NCBI GenBank assembly: GCA_036937835.1
Contig: CM072878.1
Span: 15,914,001-15,978,000 of the forward strand
DNA: 64,000 bases
Direction: 5' to 3'
DNA from: Pampus argenteus
Lineage: Eukaryota > Chordata > Actinopteri > Scombriformes > Stromateidae
This document shows positions 1 through 13,600 of the stretch, piece by piece; position 1 is the first letter of the stretch, and each line of letters begins with the position of its first letter. The notes below the pieces were generated by a model. The model was given only the letters and a program-made list of their open reading frames with translations, did no database searches and was not told the origin of the DNA. The translations under genes and the position numbers were made by a program.

Positions 1-283
1 CCTAATCATATGGTTTTCATTATGCTTGTAAGCACAATGCAACAGACGAATATTGGTGGACACAAAAAGACACAGACATAAGCATTGACATGTCACATAC
101 ACACTGACATGATGTATTGCATTTTAAGCATACATAGGACATAAGAATAACATAACAACATAATGAACTTAATGGCAACATAATCTCTTCTCTGTACTTA
201 GCTAACTACCTTCATTGTCTCTTTGTCAATGTGGGGGATGATAGCGGATAGTATTAACCTGGCTGTGGTTTTGCAGCACAGAT

Positions 284-336
<53 letters not shown>

Positions 337-1196
337 TATTCCAGAAACAACAAAATGTGTTGTGATCTGCTGTCTGAGGTGTGATGTGATTGATGAGTTC
401 TCACCTGCCTATGCAGACTGCCCCTAAAGGCGGTCAAGAGTCTGACCTCTGACCTTTTGTGTAGAATGACCTCACAGCAGTCAAGTATAATGAAATTGCG
501 TCATTGCTCGTATCAGTGTCGGCTGATACCAAGAGGCACAGGGACACTAATTCACCCTATTACAGGAGCTCAGGCACAGTCTCGAGCTGCAGGAATCGTG
601 TGTGTACCACCGGGATGTATTTCAGATGTCGGACAGAATTCTTATGTGGTTTTAGTCACGAGTGGGAGAAGAAATTCAAACTTACTGTACTGAAAATAGA
701 GGTTTGATGTGTTAAACTTTAAATCCCCAAAAAATGTGAAGGATATGAATGAGCAAAACAGATGGAGGCAATGGTGAATATAGATGATGAGATCATATAA
801 AGAAATCACATTCCTTTACACATCAGCTCCAGTGTTGCAAAATACGAGTCCATTGATCAACAAGAAGGAACGGTGGGTGTAGGATCTGAACTAGTACCTG
901 GCATTGATGAAAACATCTTGCAAATACAAAAACCAGGATGAAAATAACGTATTGTGTGTGAGTGTGTGTGTGTGTGTTTTTTTTTTAAATAGTTTCATTT
1001 GGCAGTAGTGTGTTTTCATTTGTAGTTGTTTCTCCCAAAGCCTCAATGTCACTTTTTTTTTTTTTTACGTTCTTGTCCTCAGGCAACCTCATGCAGTCCA
1101 TAATGAATGAAGTAACACGATGAAACAAACAAGGAATTAATTGTGTTCATTTATTTTATTCATTTATTTGATCCGAATCTCTCCTTTTTTTCACAG
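1..1196. other. ttyh2 upstream intron (3' part)
   Basis: No coding exon was found here. It contains a (GT)n run at 285-335, a shorter GT tract near 955-978 and a T run near 1052-1065. The exons for the ttyh2 N-terminus are not in this stretch. Confidence 0.75.
285..335 (+). repeat. (GT)n microsatellite
   Basis: About 25 GT units in the ttyh2 upstream intron. Confidence 0.95.
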
Positions 1197-1308
1197 TTCG
1201 GCTGTAGGAGTTGGTTTCTATGGAAACAGCGAGACCAACGATGGGGTGTACCAGCTGACCCACTCGCTCCACAATGCCAATCACACGTTGGGTGGCATCA
1301 ACAATCTG
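1197..1308 (+). CDS. ttyh2: ttyh2 window exon 1 (start of first extracellular domain)
   Basis: The acceptor is TTTTTTTCACAG and the donor is CTG/GTGAGA. The first base completes a codon from the upstream exon. The exon encodes SAVGVGFYGNSETNDGVYQ and continues to INNL. The GFYGN block is the tweety signature just after membrane segment 2. An N-glycosylation sequon (Asn-His-Thr) is at 1279-1287. The exon ends in phase 0. Confidence 0.93.
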
Positions 1309-4300
1309 GTGAGAGGAGCATGCAAAGCTTTTACTCTATAATCTACATCTATCATCATATGGCCGTTTTAAACATTAACTCTGGTCACTGAAATGAGTTA
1401 ACGATGTTAGTTGCAATTTAACAGTTGAATCAGTGTGAGTTGACCAGGCGATAAATGTGGCACAGCTGTAAGAAATATTCTTAATATCACTAATTAATAA
1501 ACTCATGCTTTCTATACTGTGGTTTTTTTTTTCAATAACCATGTTTTTTATTAGCCATCATGCCACAAAGCATGATCTGTTCATGGCTTACTGTCTTCGA
1601 AACACTGATTTACGGCTGGTATATAGTAGGGGTCCTCCCCCATCTCGGCAGCAGCACTTTGGGGGGTCTGTATCTGTTTTTTGTCAGTGAAGGAATTAAG
1701 GCGACGGTTGTCTCGGGATATGTAAATAGGGAATCTTTCTGACTCCTGACCTGCATTCAGGGAAGTTATTTGGGAGGCTTAGGGGGGAGGACGGATACGG
1801 AAGAGGAGGGAGAGCAAGGGAGTCAGAACAAGGCCTCCATAAGAAGCAATAATCACAGTGAGGAAGAAGAGGATTAACTACCATCTGCAGTGCATTAATG
1901 GCTGTTAAGCCTCTCCTTTTTCCATCTCTCTCAGTCTCACTATCTGTACTGTATATGTGTGTGTGGGTATGTGTGTGTGTGTGTGTGTGTGCCCGCCCAT
2001 GTCAGTATCACACATTTAAAGGCTTTGTATGCATCCATATTGTATTAATATGTGGACACAAACAGCTTTGTGTGCATCCTCTCATCATCGTATACTCTGA
2101 ATATTACTGACTGAAGAGAGAATAGATTGAATCAGTTTGTAGCTCACACATTTGTTTGTATGGTACAACATTTCGGGCCATGATGGATAAAGTAACACTT
2201 AGGAAATGGCATTAGGTACATCTAACTGAAGCTAATGAGATCTAACACGACAACCTTGCAATACATCCTACCTTCATGACAGTTTGGGCGAGGTGTTGTG
2301 GTCATTTTGGAGGATGCATTTTATATTCTGTCACTGATTATAAATGGGGAGAAATGTACAGAAAGATGTATGTGCAAACGTCCAACTGAAGCAACAAGAA
2401 GAAGAAAAACATATTTTTGAGTGGAGAGGGACTTTAATATCCTGGAAACTAAATGTAGTTTGTAATACAGTGCTTTCCTTGTGCTGTAAGTGGGATTCAA
2501 CTCTGATGATTTTGCATCTCTGCAGCTGACTTCCGCTGTGCTATCTTGGTATTGATTTAATCCTATAGCATGATGTATACTATGACTGCATGAGCAACAT
2601 GGATGTTCCCCGGGGGAAATAAAGGCTTTCTCACTTGCAAAATTACAGCTTGATGTGATGTTCTCCACTTACATTGCTGATGAGTTGGCTGGCTGTCCAT
2701 CCCCGTAAAGCTAAAGCTGCTTTAGTCTTTGTTTATTCTTCAGATAGAAGGAATAATTTCTTTCACTGTGTTGTATTGATTTAACAAATCCTTTCTTAGC
2801 CGTTCATGTGTGTTTCCATTAATTTAGTTTAAAAAATAAAAAATAAAAAATCACTTGAATAGTTTGCTTTAAACATTAATATTTTACACACTGGGTTGAG
2901 ATCAGATTTGTAAATAGGCACAAGTGCGACCAAATGTCTGCTTCACGAGGCTCCTGTGAGGTTAGTGATTCACACTAGTGTTTGGTTCCACTGATAGCTT
3001 GTTAAGGCTCTTATCATCGTAAAATATGCGCTCTCACGCAGAGTGTGAATTACACAATGACAATCGGTCAATTTTTATCTCCGGGGCTCAAAGGGAACCT
3101 AGTTCAGTACCGGCGTGTACTTCAGTAAAAAGTCTTCCAGTCCTTACAGTATGATTGCTTGTAATTTAACATAATATCTGCAGTCTATAGATGTTGATGA
3201 ATAAAATCCATTTCACCGGCTCATGGTTTAGCAAGTACTAAACAACTTCACATCGGGAAGTTTGAAGAGGTTTGAAGAGGAGGACCATTCTTCCTTTTCC
3301 GTTAAAGTGGCAATATTATCTCGTGAACGCTGCCAGGAAATAACTGTTGAGAAAACATGGCAATTGCACTATATAGGTATGCGCCCTTCCAATAGACAAC
3401 AGCGGTTTATATGTAGCTGTTCATCTTTGAAAGTGAAAACTGTCTTGTGATTGTCAGAAACGAAATTATTACTATTTCCTGCACCATACATCACTTCCCC
3501 TCAACATCTCTCCTCGGTGTCCTTTTTTTTCCGCAATGTATTACGTTGCTCGACTTTAAACCGCTGTGATCGTATATATTGTTTTTACTGTCACAGTTAA
3601 CGCAGTAAATCTCTGAAATATAAGAGTTGAGTGTGCATTTGGCATTCGGAGTACTGCTGCCGTGAGCCTCAAATCACTCAGACACATTTAACAGGCGTGT
3701 CCAATATGGAGAGGCCTCCTTGTGACCCGCTTTCTGTAAAAGTGAGCTTTAATCCATTTTTTTAAAGGAAGACGGGGACAGTCCAGATTAGGGAAATGTG
3801 GATCACACCGGAGCAGCGAGCTGATGGATCCCATTTCTCACACTCAGACTGACTGGCTTGCAGATAAGATTTGGGGCGCTGTGGTAGGAACAGTGAGAGA
3901 TGATGAACATAGAGGTGGGGAGGAGTGAGAGCAGTTTACTGGCAATCACATACCCACCACCCTTGGGAGTGCCGGAGTGGAGGATGGGCCTCTATCTTAG
4001 CCTCATCTCAGCGTGGATACTCTTTCTGGGGGTCTCACTTACAGCCCATCAGAAGCACAGACTCAGTAGAATTTAATCAAAGGTGTTTGAAACGTTATAG
4101 AGTCAAGTAGAGATCCATTTTTGATCTTCTTTGTGGTTAGTTTTCACAGCGTGGGAAGGAGCAGTCTTACACAGACTGCTTGAATGTGTAAAAGAAGTCA
4201 TGGGTGTAATGGAAATATGATGATGAAATGATGATTACAATACAGACAGCAACCTCCTATTCACTGTAATGTTGAATATACATATATACTTGTTGTTGTT

Positions 4301-7300
4301 GTTTGTCTTCTGTTGAATATACCTAAACAAATCAACCCAAAAAGGCTCATTTTTTCTTATGTTTCCACAGATACCCTTAACAGTGTCCAAATGTATAGTT
4401 TTTAAGTTCTAAGTCTATACTTTCAATTTGATATAGCATCCTTGGCTTTTGTTCACAATGTAAAGTGGATTGCTCCTTTAGTTTCCTCCTAGTCAGCACT
4501 TGGCTATAATTGACTTGTTTCTAGCTCCAATGATGCTGTAAATGTGTCCGAGTGCATTTAATGCACCGCATTGTTTTTTGCTCAAACAGAAAAGTGTATT
4601 TACTCTACTCCACTCTGTTCTCACTATCAAAGAACCCGGTGATAACAGGTCTCCCCGGTCCTGTTATCAGTATTCCACTCTAACAATTGTTTATCTGAAT
4701 AAAACACATAGTTGAGGAGAAAACTTAATCTTTTCCTCAAGGGATTTGCTTCTTTTTGGTTCTTTCTCTTTTCTCTAGAAGATTTGGGTTTTTTTTTAGT
4801 AATATATTTATGTTCTTGTTTCCCTCTGATCCTGTTCTCTCTCTCTGACTCCTATTCACCTTCCTCCCTCTGTTATTCTGTTTCTAACTATTTACCATAT
4901 TCTTTTATTTCTTCCTTTGTCTTATCTTTTTTTTTCTATTTTTCTTTTTCAGGTTGCGGGATCTCTGGGCAATGTGGAAACCGGTTTCAAACAGCACCTG
5001 CAACGGCTGGATGAAATCTTTGCTACAAGGTCTGACTACCTCCAAGCTCTGCGCTTCATGCAGCTGATGGTCAACAATGTCATCCGAGAGATGACGGCTC
5101 TGCCAGACGTCAACAAAGCCAACGTTGATTTGGCAGCCATCGCCGATCAAACGGCCTTCGTTGAATATTACAGGTAGGTGGAGTCTACCTGTGTACAGAC
5201 GAAGTAAACAAGCTGCTCAGAATGTGGCTAGAAGTGATCCAGACCAGACACAAAGCAGATGGGATTTTATTGATTTCCCCTCCGGAACACGAACTGGAAA
5301 AGCAATTTTTCCTGATTGCTAAATAAATGAAAGCTGAAGTTGAGCTTATTGCTCAGTGCCCACTGTGCAGTTTTCAGCTTTAATGCGGATTGCTCTCACA
5401 GAATGTTATGCAGAGTGGCTATTAGACCATAAATGATCCCCCCTTATCCGCAGACCATTCCTCCCAATGATTGCAATTATTATTATTTATTTATTTTTCA
5501 CATGGTTCTGTTCTCCATTTGAGTGTCTGTTTCAAAAGAGAACTGTGAGAAAGTATTAAGAGGCCAATAATGAAATTCAATAAACAGGAGGAGGCGAGAA
5601 AAAAAAAAAAACCCCAATCAACAATAAAGTAGTCCAAATGAATAAAATTTCCAACATTAACGCAGGAGGGGAATGTTAATTCCAAAGGCTGCCGCTCCAA
5701 ACTGTGAATGTAATTTAATAGTTTCAGTAGCTTGCACATAAAAACCTCCATTTGCAGCCTGTTCATTACTGTACTGTAAGAGCACTTTGGAGTAATTTGC
5801 AGCACATACTGTCAAATCTCATACTGTATGAATATAAATATGAATGTCACTTACAACGCAGTTCATTGATTAGTTTACTTGTCATCTCTCTGTGTCTGTG
5901 GAACGGCGTGTGAGTCACTTAGTCCCTGGTTATACACGAGATGGGCAGTCTTGGATAAATCTTCTTTTTAGCTCCATATTCAATCAATTCACCATGTTCA
6001 CAGGAAGTGACCTAAAGAGTTAATTCAGTTGGACATCACATGCATCACATGCGTCATTTTATTGTATTGAAACACACATGTTGCAGCTGGATTAATTTGC
6101 TAGAGGGATGAACAGGTCCTGTGAGCCTTCTAGTGACCCCCAACATCCCCTCCTGCCACCAGTAATTAGCACTGTCCATGCTGTGTGTGTGTAGCATTCA
6201 AAAGCAGATATAAAAGTAAATAATGTAAATTTGAAATCAAAAAATCAAAAAATCAATTAAACCTCCAGGTTGAATCATAGAAAGTTTGAACATCTGTATA
6301 TCTATTGCAACTGAGGGAACTCAATCTGCCGATAAGGGCTGTGTGATGTGGTTAATAGCTCCAGAGCCAATGAGTAAGTAGATGTTGAGTTGAGATTGCA
6401 ACTAAAAATATTTTGTTAATTTATGCGCATATAAATACTGTGATCTGGGCTTTATGTTTTTATTTAGAATTTTTTTTTTTAGGGTTTAATTTCTTTGACA
6501 AAATTGTTCGTATTTGTCATGTGTTGTCAATATTTGATAATTCCAATATTTGTTAATATTTACCGATATGAGAATTTTTTTTTTTTTTTACACACATATT
6601 TTTAGATGTGTAAGAAAAGACTTAAAACTGACTCATGTCAGGATCCACAAGATCTATGATTCATAACCTCTGTCCAGCCAGTTGCCATGTAAACCCATGC
6701 GTAGGTGTGTGCCTGTGAAATTACTTCTGTATCTGGGCAAAAACAAGACTTTTTTGGTTTTGGTTTATTATTGATTTTGATGATATTGACTAGATTTTAT
6801 ACGTTTCCATATCATTATAACTTCCTGTATATACTGTAAGTGCCTATATTTTCTTCTATACTTCTTACTGTATCAGCTCTGGTGATATTCTGTATTCTCT
6901 GATTGCTGTCATGACAAACCACAAATAGCCACTGCGTGTCACTGACAGAGTGTTGTCTCACTGGCCTATTCCTCTCATACGTTTCATATATACACACATT
7001 CCCACATGGCTCCACATGATTTGTTCTTTCTATCCTGACACCAGATCTTCTTTTGGACTTCATTTGCCACTTTGTGCAACCTGACACCAATCTCCCGAGT
7101 GCTGATTGGATTTCATGCAACCATTGGGCTATGAACAGCCTGTGGCGGCGCTTTATTGATGAACAGCAAATATTACAGCCAACCCAGTGTTATTCGATTC
7201 AAAATGACACCATTCTGTTCCCTTCCCTATTGTGTTCCTGAATTCATCTCTGGCCCTGCACTCAGAGAAACACTCCTTCCACTTCTGCTTATGCAGATAA

Positions 7301-7653
7301 GGTAAAGCGCAGCCTCTCAGTGGTTTTTTCTCCATCCATATGTGCTCTTCTTTGTGCAGAGGAATGGCCAGTCTGCAGTACATTTTCAAAGTCTATTAGG
7401 ATACCTCTAGAGGCTTTTGTATAGCATGAATTCTCAAGTGAACCCTCGTGTACAGATTTACTATAACACTGTCTACACCACAGCAAGTCAGTGTCAATAT
7501 GCTTCTATCTTCCAAATTCATCTGTTTGTGTGACATCCTAAGGATCAATATTTTTGGCCAGTGTCATAAGATTTACAACGCTACTGGGCCTTGTGGAGTT
7601 AAGAATGAGTCATAAGGATTCCTGCGTGTTTAGCTTTAGAGGACACACATGCC

Positions 7654-7693
<40 letters not shown>

Positions 7694-10600
7694 TGATGTC
7701 CAGCCTAAGTGTGGGCCATTCCTGTGAAGGACATTTTCAGAGCTTGAAAAATGTATGTCTATGGATTTGTGGTGTTGAATTATTAAGCCAACAGGCTGGA
7801 AATTACCTGAAACAGATGGGCTCTAACTGGGAGACGAGGATGTTGATATACGGCACACAGTGATCTCACACGTTCCCGTCTCAAACATATGTTTGGCAAG
7901 CACTTCCTGAGGCTCGTCCATGTGCATAAAGTACTCTGTTGGCAAGTGAAAGTGAGTGATGAGGCTCGTTGTGATGCCTGATGCCTCTTTTCCCTGTGTC
8001 GTAGATGGCTGACCTATCTGCTGTTGCTGATTCTGGATCTGGTCATCTGCTTGGCCATGTGCTTGGGAATGGCCAGGCAGTCTCGATGGCTGATTATTAC
8101 GTAAGTGTGTATGTGGAGGTATTTTCTTTTCATCTTGTTTCTGGTGCATCTATTACAGTCCATCTGCACGTGTTTCACGCTGGATTCTGCGTTGATCACA
8201 GACCAAAGACAGAGACGGGACACCAGTCAGCCCTCTCTGGCACCGTAGAGTCTCTCCATTAACAGAACAAACACATAGCACTGCATCATCAAATAGCGCC
8301 GGCAATGACTCTGTCCTTTTCGTCAACGACTCGCCTTTTTAATTTCGTCCACATATAAGTCAAGGTAACCCTGCATTAGGCTTACATTTACTCTTCTACT
8401 CGCACCAACGGATCAGTTTGCTCAGTTTAGCTTAAAACACCCTCTGTAGTTGCTTCTTTAAATAGGAGAACAATGAAAGAATTAGGAGAAGGAGGAACAT
8501 TTGATTTGAGTAAATTGCAACCAGTAATTTAAATCAACACCGGTGTTTGACAAACAAAGGAGTCCAGACTTGCCGTCCCATTTGCCCGATTTAGTGCAGC
8601 CTACGTGTCAGTGTTGGGAGATAATGCCGGGGATCATTCTTCACATCCCTCTCTGATAGGTCTCACTAATGCCTATTGATCGACTGAGCAGGATGAGCCT
8701 GCTCCCTTAACTAATTATTAAGTGCTCTAGGGGTACTTTATTGGTGCTTTCAAGACAGTCCGAGGAGTGAGTTGAGAAGCCGAACCTTTTGCAGCCTTTA
8801 TACATCCATCAGGGGGCAATTATTCCTCTTTTTACACACAGCACTTTCTCTAACTGCTGTCTCGGTCACTGAGAAAGTGTGGTGAATAGTGTTTTTCATG
8901 AACTACCACTAACAGTGTTAAAGCCCTGAAATATTCTCTCCTTTCAGACAAAATAGGAGGCAAATTAAACACAAAGTCGACAAACCAAAGCTTGTGGTTG
9001 GTGGTTTTTGAGTGACGGTAACCCTGCACAGTGATGATTGACGAATAATACGTCTATGATTGACAGAAAGTGCAGATAATCACAATGTTGCTGCTGATAT
9101 CCAGCAGAGCAGAAATGACTAAAGAAAGAGACGTCGTATTATCAAGTCGTTCATGTAGTATTATCTTTAGTTGTGGCCTTGTGAGACCTCTGTTGAACAA
9201 TTATTTTGCTTTTTTCTTATTTCTGAATAGAATAGATTTTTTCATGAGTCAGTCTAGAGTTAACGAGTGAATTCAGCAAGGAGTCACAGTTTCTGTTTTT
9301 CTTTTTTTCTTTTTCCACATTACTCAATAATAAATTGAATTTCAGCTGTATCGTCTAATCTATGATGCAGCAGTAAGAGCCGGGCCTTTTGTCTTCAGGC
9401 AGATAGAGAACAATTCCCATGCAAAAGCTGAAAAGAATAAATCAAATTAACTGAATGAAAAAAGGACTGACGATGACTGCTACAAAGACAAACTGATTCA
9501 TCTGCATCGTGCCTTTGCCTGTATCTCCCCGTCATCCCACGTCTCTCTCTCTCTCTCTCTATCTATCTCTATCTCTCTCTCTCTCTCTCTCATTTGCTGT
9601 TTTCCTCCAGGATCATTGCTTTTGTAGTGCTGTCTCTGATCCTGAGCTGGGCCTCGCTGGGAGCAGGCACTGCTACCGCTGTGGTGAGAAAACACTATTT
9701 TTTTTAAAAAAAAACATCTTTCTTCAAAATCTTGCTTCTTATTTATTTTTATTTTTTTCATTTATTTTTTGGTTTTTGATCAGAACCAATCCTCTTGAAA
9801 CCAGTTGCTTCTTTTTTTTTGTTAATCCACAGAGTTGAACCGATAGACATATTGGTCGACAGCGGCGGTATTTAGCTTCCCATCATATAAAATACATTTC
9901 CGGGGGTTTTGCTGTTTATACGCACGTGTTCTAGGGAATCCTTCCTAGTTAAAGGGTGTCTGTGTGTGTTTAGTTGCTTTCCCGTGGCCAGTCACGCAGT
10001 AAAGCTCATTACAAGCTTCTTTTAGGTTAATCAATCCTTAACACCACTTTGTAAGCAAAGTTGTTTCTAGGACTAATTGCTATCCCCATACCTTCTTCAA
10101 AATCAGTTTTATCGTGCCTAGCTATATGTCCACTGTCTCCTCGTTGTATCCTGCAGAGAGAGCTGGCGTCATTCTGTGGATTATCCCACCGGATTTGACA
10201 TCTGGACAGCTGTGAGGCAGTCAGGAGAGAGAGAGAGAAAGACTGAAGCAGAGGGTGACAGTTGACTTTAACCTGAAATTTTGAACTACCGGGGTGTGAA
10301 ATGCAGACATCTGGTGCGGTTGTCAATGAATATCGAGCTTCTCTGCAGCTATAAAGCCACATTACTAATATCTTGGACTGTGCCTGTGGTTTAGCTCAGC
10401 TCATTACTGTAGAACATGACTCTGCAGTAAAACCTCCGACCTTTCCAGCTAACTTATCCAGAATAGTATATTCTATATATAACTATGCCTGCCTAGTTAT
10501 TAATAACTAGACCAGTCCTCTAAACAGAAGTGGATTATCAAAGAACAAAAACTTTGGTAATGGAATTTGAATGTGGGGCAGAAAGCTAAAAAAAAAAAAA

Positions 10601-13600
10601 AAAAGCTAGTGAACTTGTTGTACCTGTACATCATTACTCCAAACTGTGTTGTACAAAAAAAAAAACATGGTGCATCTTGAAAGGAAGGTAGATGATGGTG
10701 CTGTCCTAGAAAATGCTCATAAATGTATGCATATTTAATGAGATGCGGCATAAACAAAATGTCCCTGCTAGTGTAATGAGACAGAGATGAAGAGTAACAT
10801 CCAGCAACACTGCTGTACTTTTTTTTTTTTTTTTTTTTTTTTGCTGGAAACGAGTGTCATGTGATTGCAGTTCAGTGTTTATAATGTGAAAGTAAGGTGT
10901 CAGAAGTGTCAGTCTTACAATAGAAAGTGGAAACGAAGGTTATGTAGACCTGGTTTGTGTCATGCGTTTGCTTCATCGTTGTCATTTGTTGCATCCTGTA
11001 GGATGTAGGAATTTTTTATATTATTTTTTCATTCATCATCACTTTGTTTTTGAGCCGTGCTTTACAGCGAAATTATGTTGAACGATACTTTTTGATCGGG
11101 GCTGATATGAATAGCAGTGGACATAAGACTATATAAGGAATAAAGGGCGTGAGGCTTTGATGTTTGATTCTCAACACAGCAGATTTCTTGATCCCTTTGA
11201 ACTTAATCAATTTCGAACAAGCCTGTTTTTTTTTTTCCCCAGCTGTCAATTATATATGCATGTGAAAAATTATTCAGGTTTTTTTTTCTTTTTCTAGTTT
11301 GTCTCTTTTATCAACATCTTCACAGAAAGCGTGACCTTGACCCTTAATTGTTAATGCATGCGTGTTAGCAACTCTCCATGGATGAATTAAAGAGCATGAA
11401 AATATTTTGTAGATTTTTTTTTTTTTCTTCCATGGTCACCAAAGCACAACATGTTCTACATGGTCAATAAAGCCTGAGATTTATTGCTACATACCACACA
11501 TTTTTCAGTGTGTAGATGCATGTGGAGGTGTGAGCCTGAAGTGTGTGCGTGCTGCTTTATTGCACATGTCTGTAGGCATTTCACTTCACAGGTTTGCTCA
11601 CACCAGAGTTGAAGGGTAAAAGAAATAACTTGTGCTGCTGAGCAATTATCAATAAGTGGCCAGTGTATACTCATTTTTTTTAACTCAGATGCTGCACAAG
11701 AACTCGGCTTGAATACATTTTGGTCTATCGTGCTTGCAAGATTGCAGCATGTTGTTATTTTCCTACAGGGCACCAGTGATTTCTGTGTATCTCCAGACAA
11801 GTTTATTGTTAACCAAACCAAGGATTTCCTTACTGCAGGTAAGTTATCTTTACAAAATGGATTGCACAGATATCAGCTCTCTGTCAGTGACTGTTAAGAC
11901 ACGAGGCTAATCTCACTCCCTGTCACTCTCCCTTTTTCTCTCACCCTCCAGATGTTGCACACTATTATTTGTTCTGCAGTCCGAATCTACCGAACCCCTT
12001 CCAACAGGTATTGACGAAATGTCCAGAGTCGTGCACAATTAGTTGTTTACTGATAGTCACACACTCGAAAAAAAAATGTTTGCTATTTAAAGGTTTGTTT
12101 TTTACCTCGTTCTATGCCAGGCAGTTAGATCATTATCGGGTCTTAATCAGCTATTCTGAAAAATGAGCTCCCAACACTAATTTAATTACTTAAAAGTGAT
12201 AAACTGTTTAACGAATATTCCCTTTTCGTATGTGGATCTCCAAAATGTGTCCATATTTTTTTACCCAGTGCATAATCTCTGCCTTGGGGTACTCTCACTA
12301 GCAATATTTTTGTATATTTATTCAATTTTGTACCATGCCACTGCACACAGGCAGCTAATGATATCTGCCCATCGCTTCTTGCCTAATTATTGAACCATTG
12401 GAACGCTTTAGTTGCACGTGCATTGAAATGCTTTAAAAATGACAGTATGAATATCATAGCTGTAGCACAACCTTAACAAAAACTGTACAGAGTGTGAGCA
12501 TAACAAAACTGGAATTTACTCAGACCGCTTAATTTCAAGGTCAGCAAACATAGAAGTTTAATTTTATTAAACAAAATAAACAAAAAAACCCACATAACTC
12601 CAGACATCTTTTATTATATTTCTTAATCAAAATGAATGAATCTGAATGTCTGCAAACATTGTGTTGGATTTGTAAAGGCTTTGAGAGAAATTATTGCAAA
12701 AGCCATTTGACTGTGTGTGTGTGTGGTAGTATAACTGTAAAGGTCACTCCAGATCAGCACTCGCATAACTTAAAGGAGGAAACTACGTGTCTTACTTTGT
12801 GTCTTATAACGTCCTGTTTTATGAACAGCACTGTATGTGTGTGGCATATAGTGAGCAAATCTATGCAGTCAAAATCCATGACAAATAATTATTAAAACCC
12901 AGATGCTTAGCGATTGTCGCAGTATCCATTTAGGGATTAAAGCGATGCTTGTTAAGTAGATAAGGATAATCTTTTCTCTGATGGCCCAGTTGAGAAAAAT
13001 TATTTCTCCTTTGTTTGTGCTTGAGATTGGGTGGTGATATTAGGAGGAGGGACCGTGATTGGTTGGGCGAGATGGTCGATGGTGGAGGATAATCTGGGCC
13101 TATCTGTCTGGACAGAAATGTGTCCTCCGTTTAAGCGTATTATATAGCCTTACTTAACAGCAAATGACTTGTTGACGCGCTGCACAAACACATATACTTC
13201 CCTTAATATGGTCTTCTTGCTGTTTGTGGTGGATGTCTCTGCGTGTGATTATGTTTTCACAGTCTCTGACAATCTGCCAGCGTTCTCTAACCACAATGCA
13301 AATCCAGATCCAGGGATTGATGCAGTTCTCGGTGCCTATATTTCCCACTGCTCAGGTAAGTGGCTGACTGACAGACTATTTCAACAGACTGTGGAAAGGT
13401 GTATATCACTCTCTCCCCCCCCTTTTGTACCTTGTTATACAAGAGAGACCTTTTGGGGATCCAGCGACTGTTGAACTCCACCGAGTTCAGTCTACACCAG
13501 CTAACAGCCTTGCTCGACTGTCGTGCGCTACATAAGGTAAGGTCAGACTCCAACCAGGAAACATTTTAATAGGGCTGCTGTGCCATTTGTGGCACTTGTA

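Noticed and set aside
198..437. Minus-strand frame with a His-Thr repeat
   Set aside because: The repeat is the (GT)n microsatellite read on the other strand.
1213..1227. GTTTCTATGGAAAC palindrome resembling an X-box
   Set aside because: It differs from the X-box at two key positions and is ttyh2 coding sequence for a conserved motif (GFYGN).
6681..6694. GTTGCCATGTAAAC, X-box-like
   Set aside because: Two mismatches in the second half site; not counted with the four intact sites.
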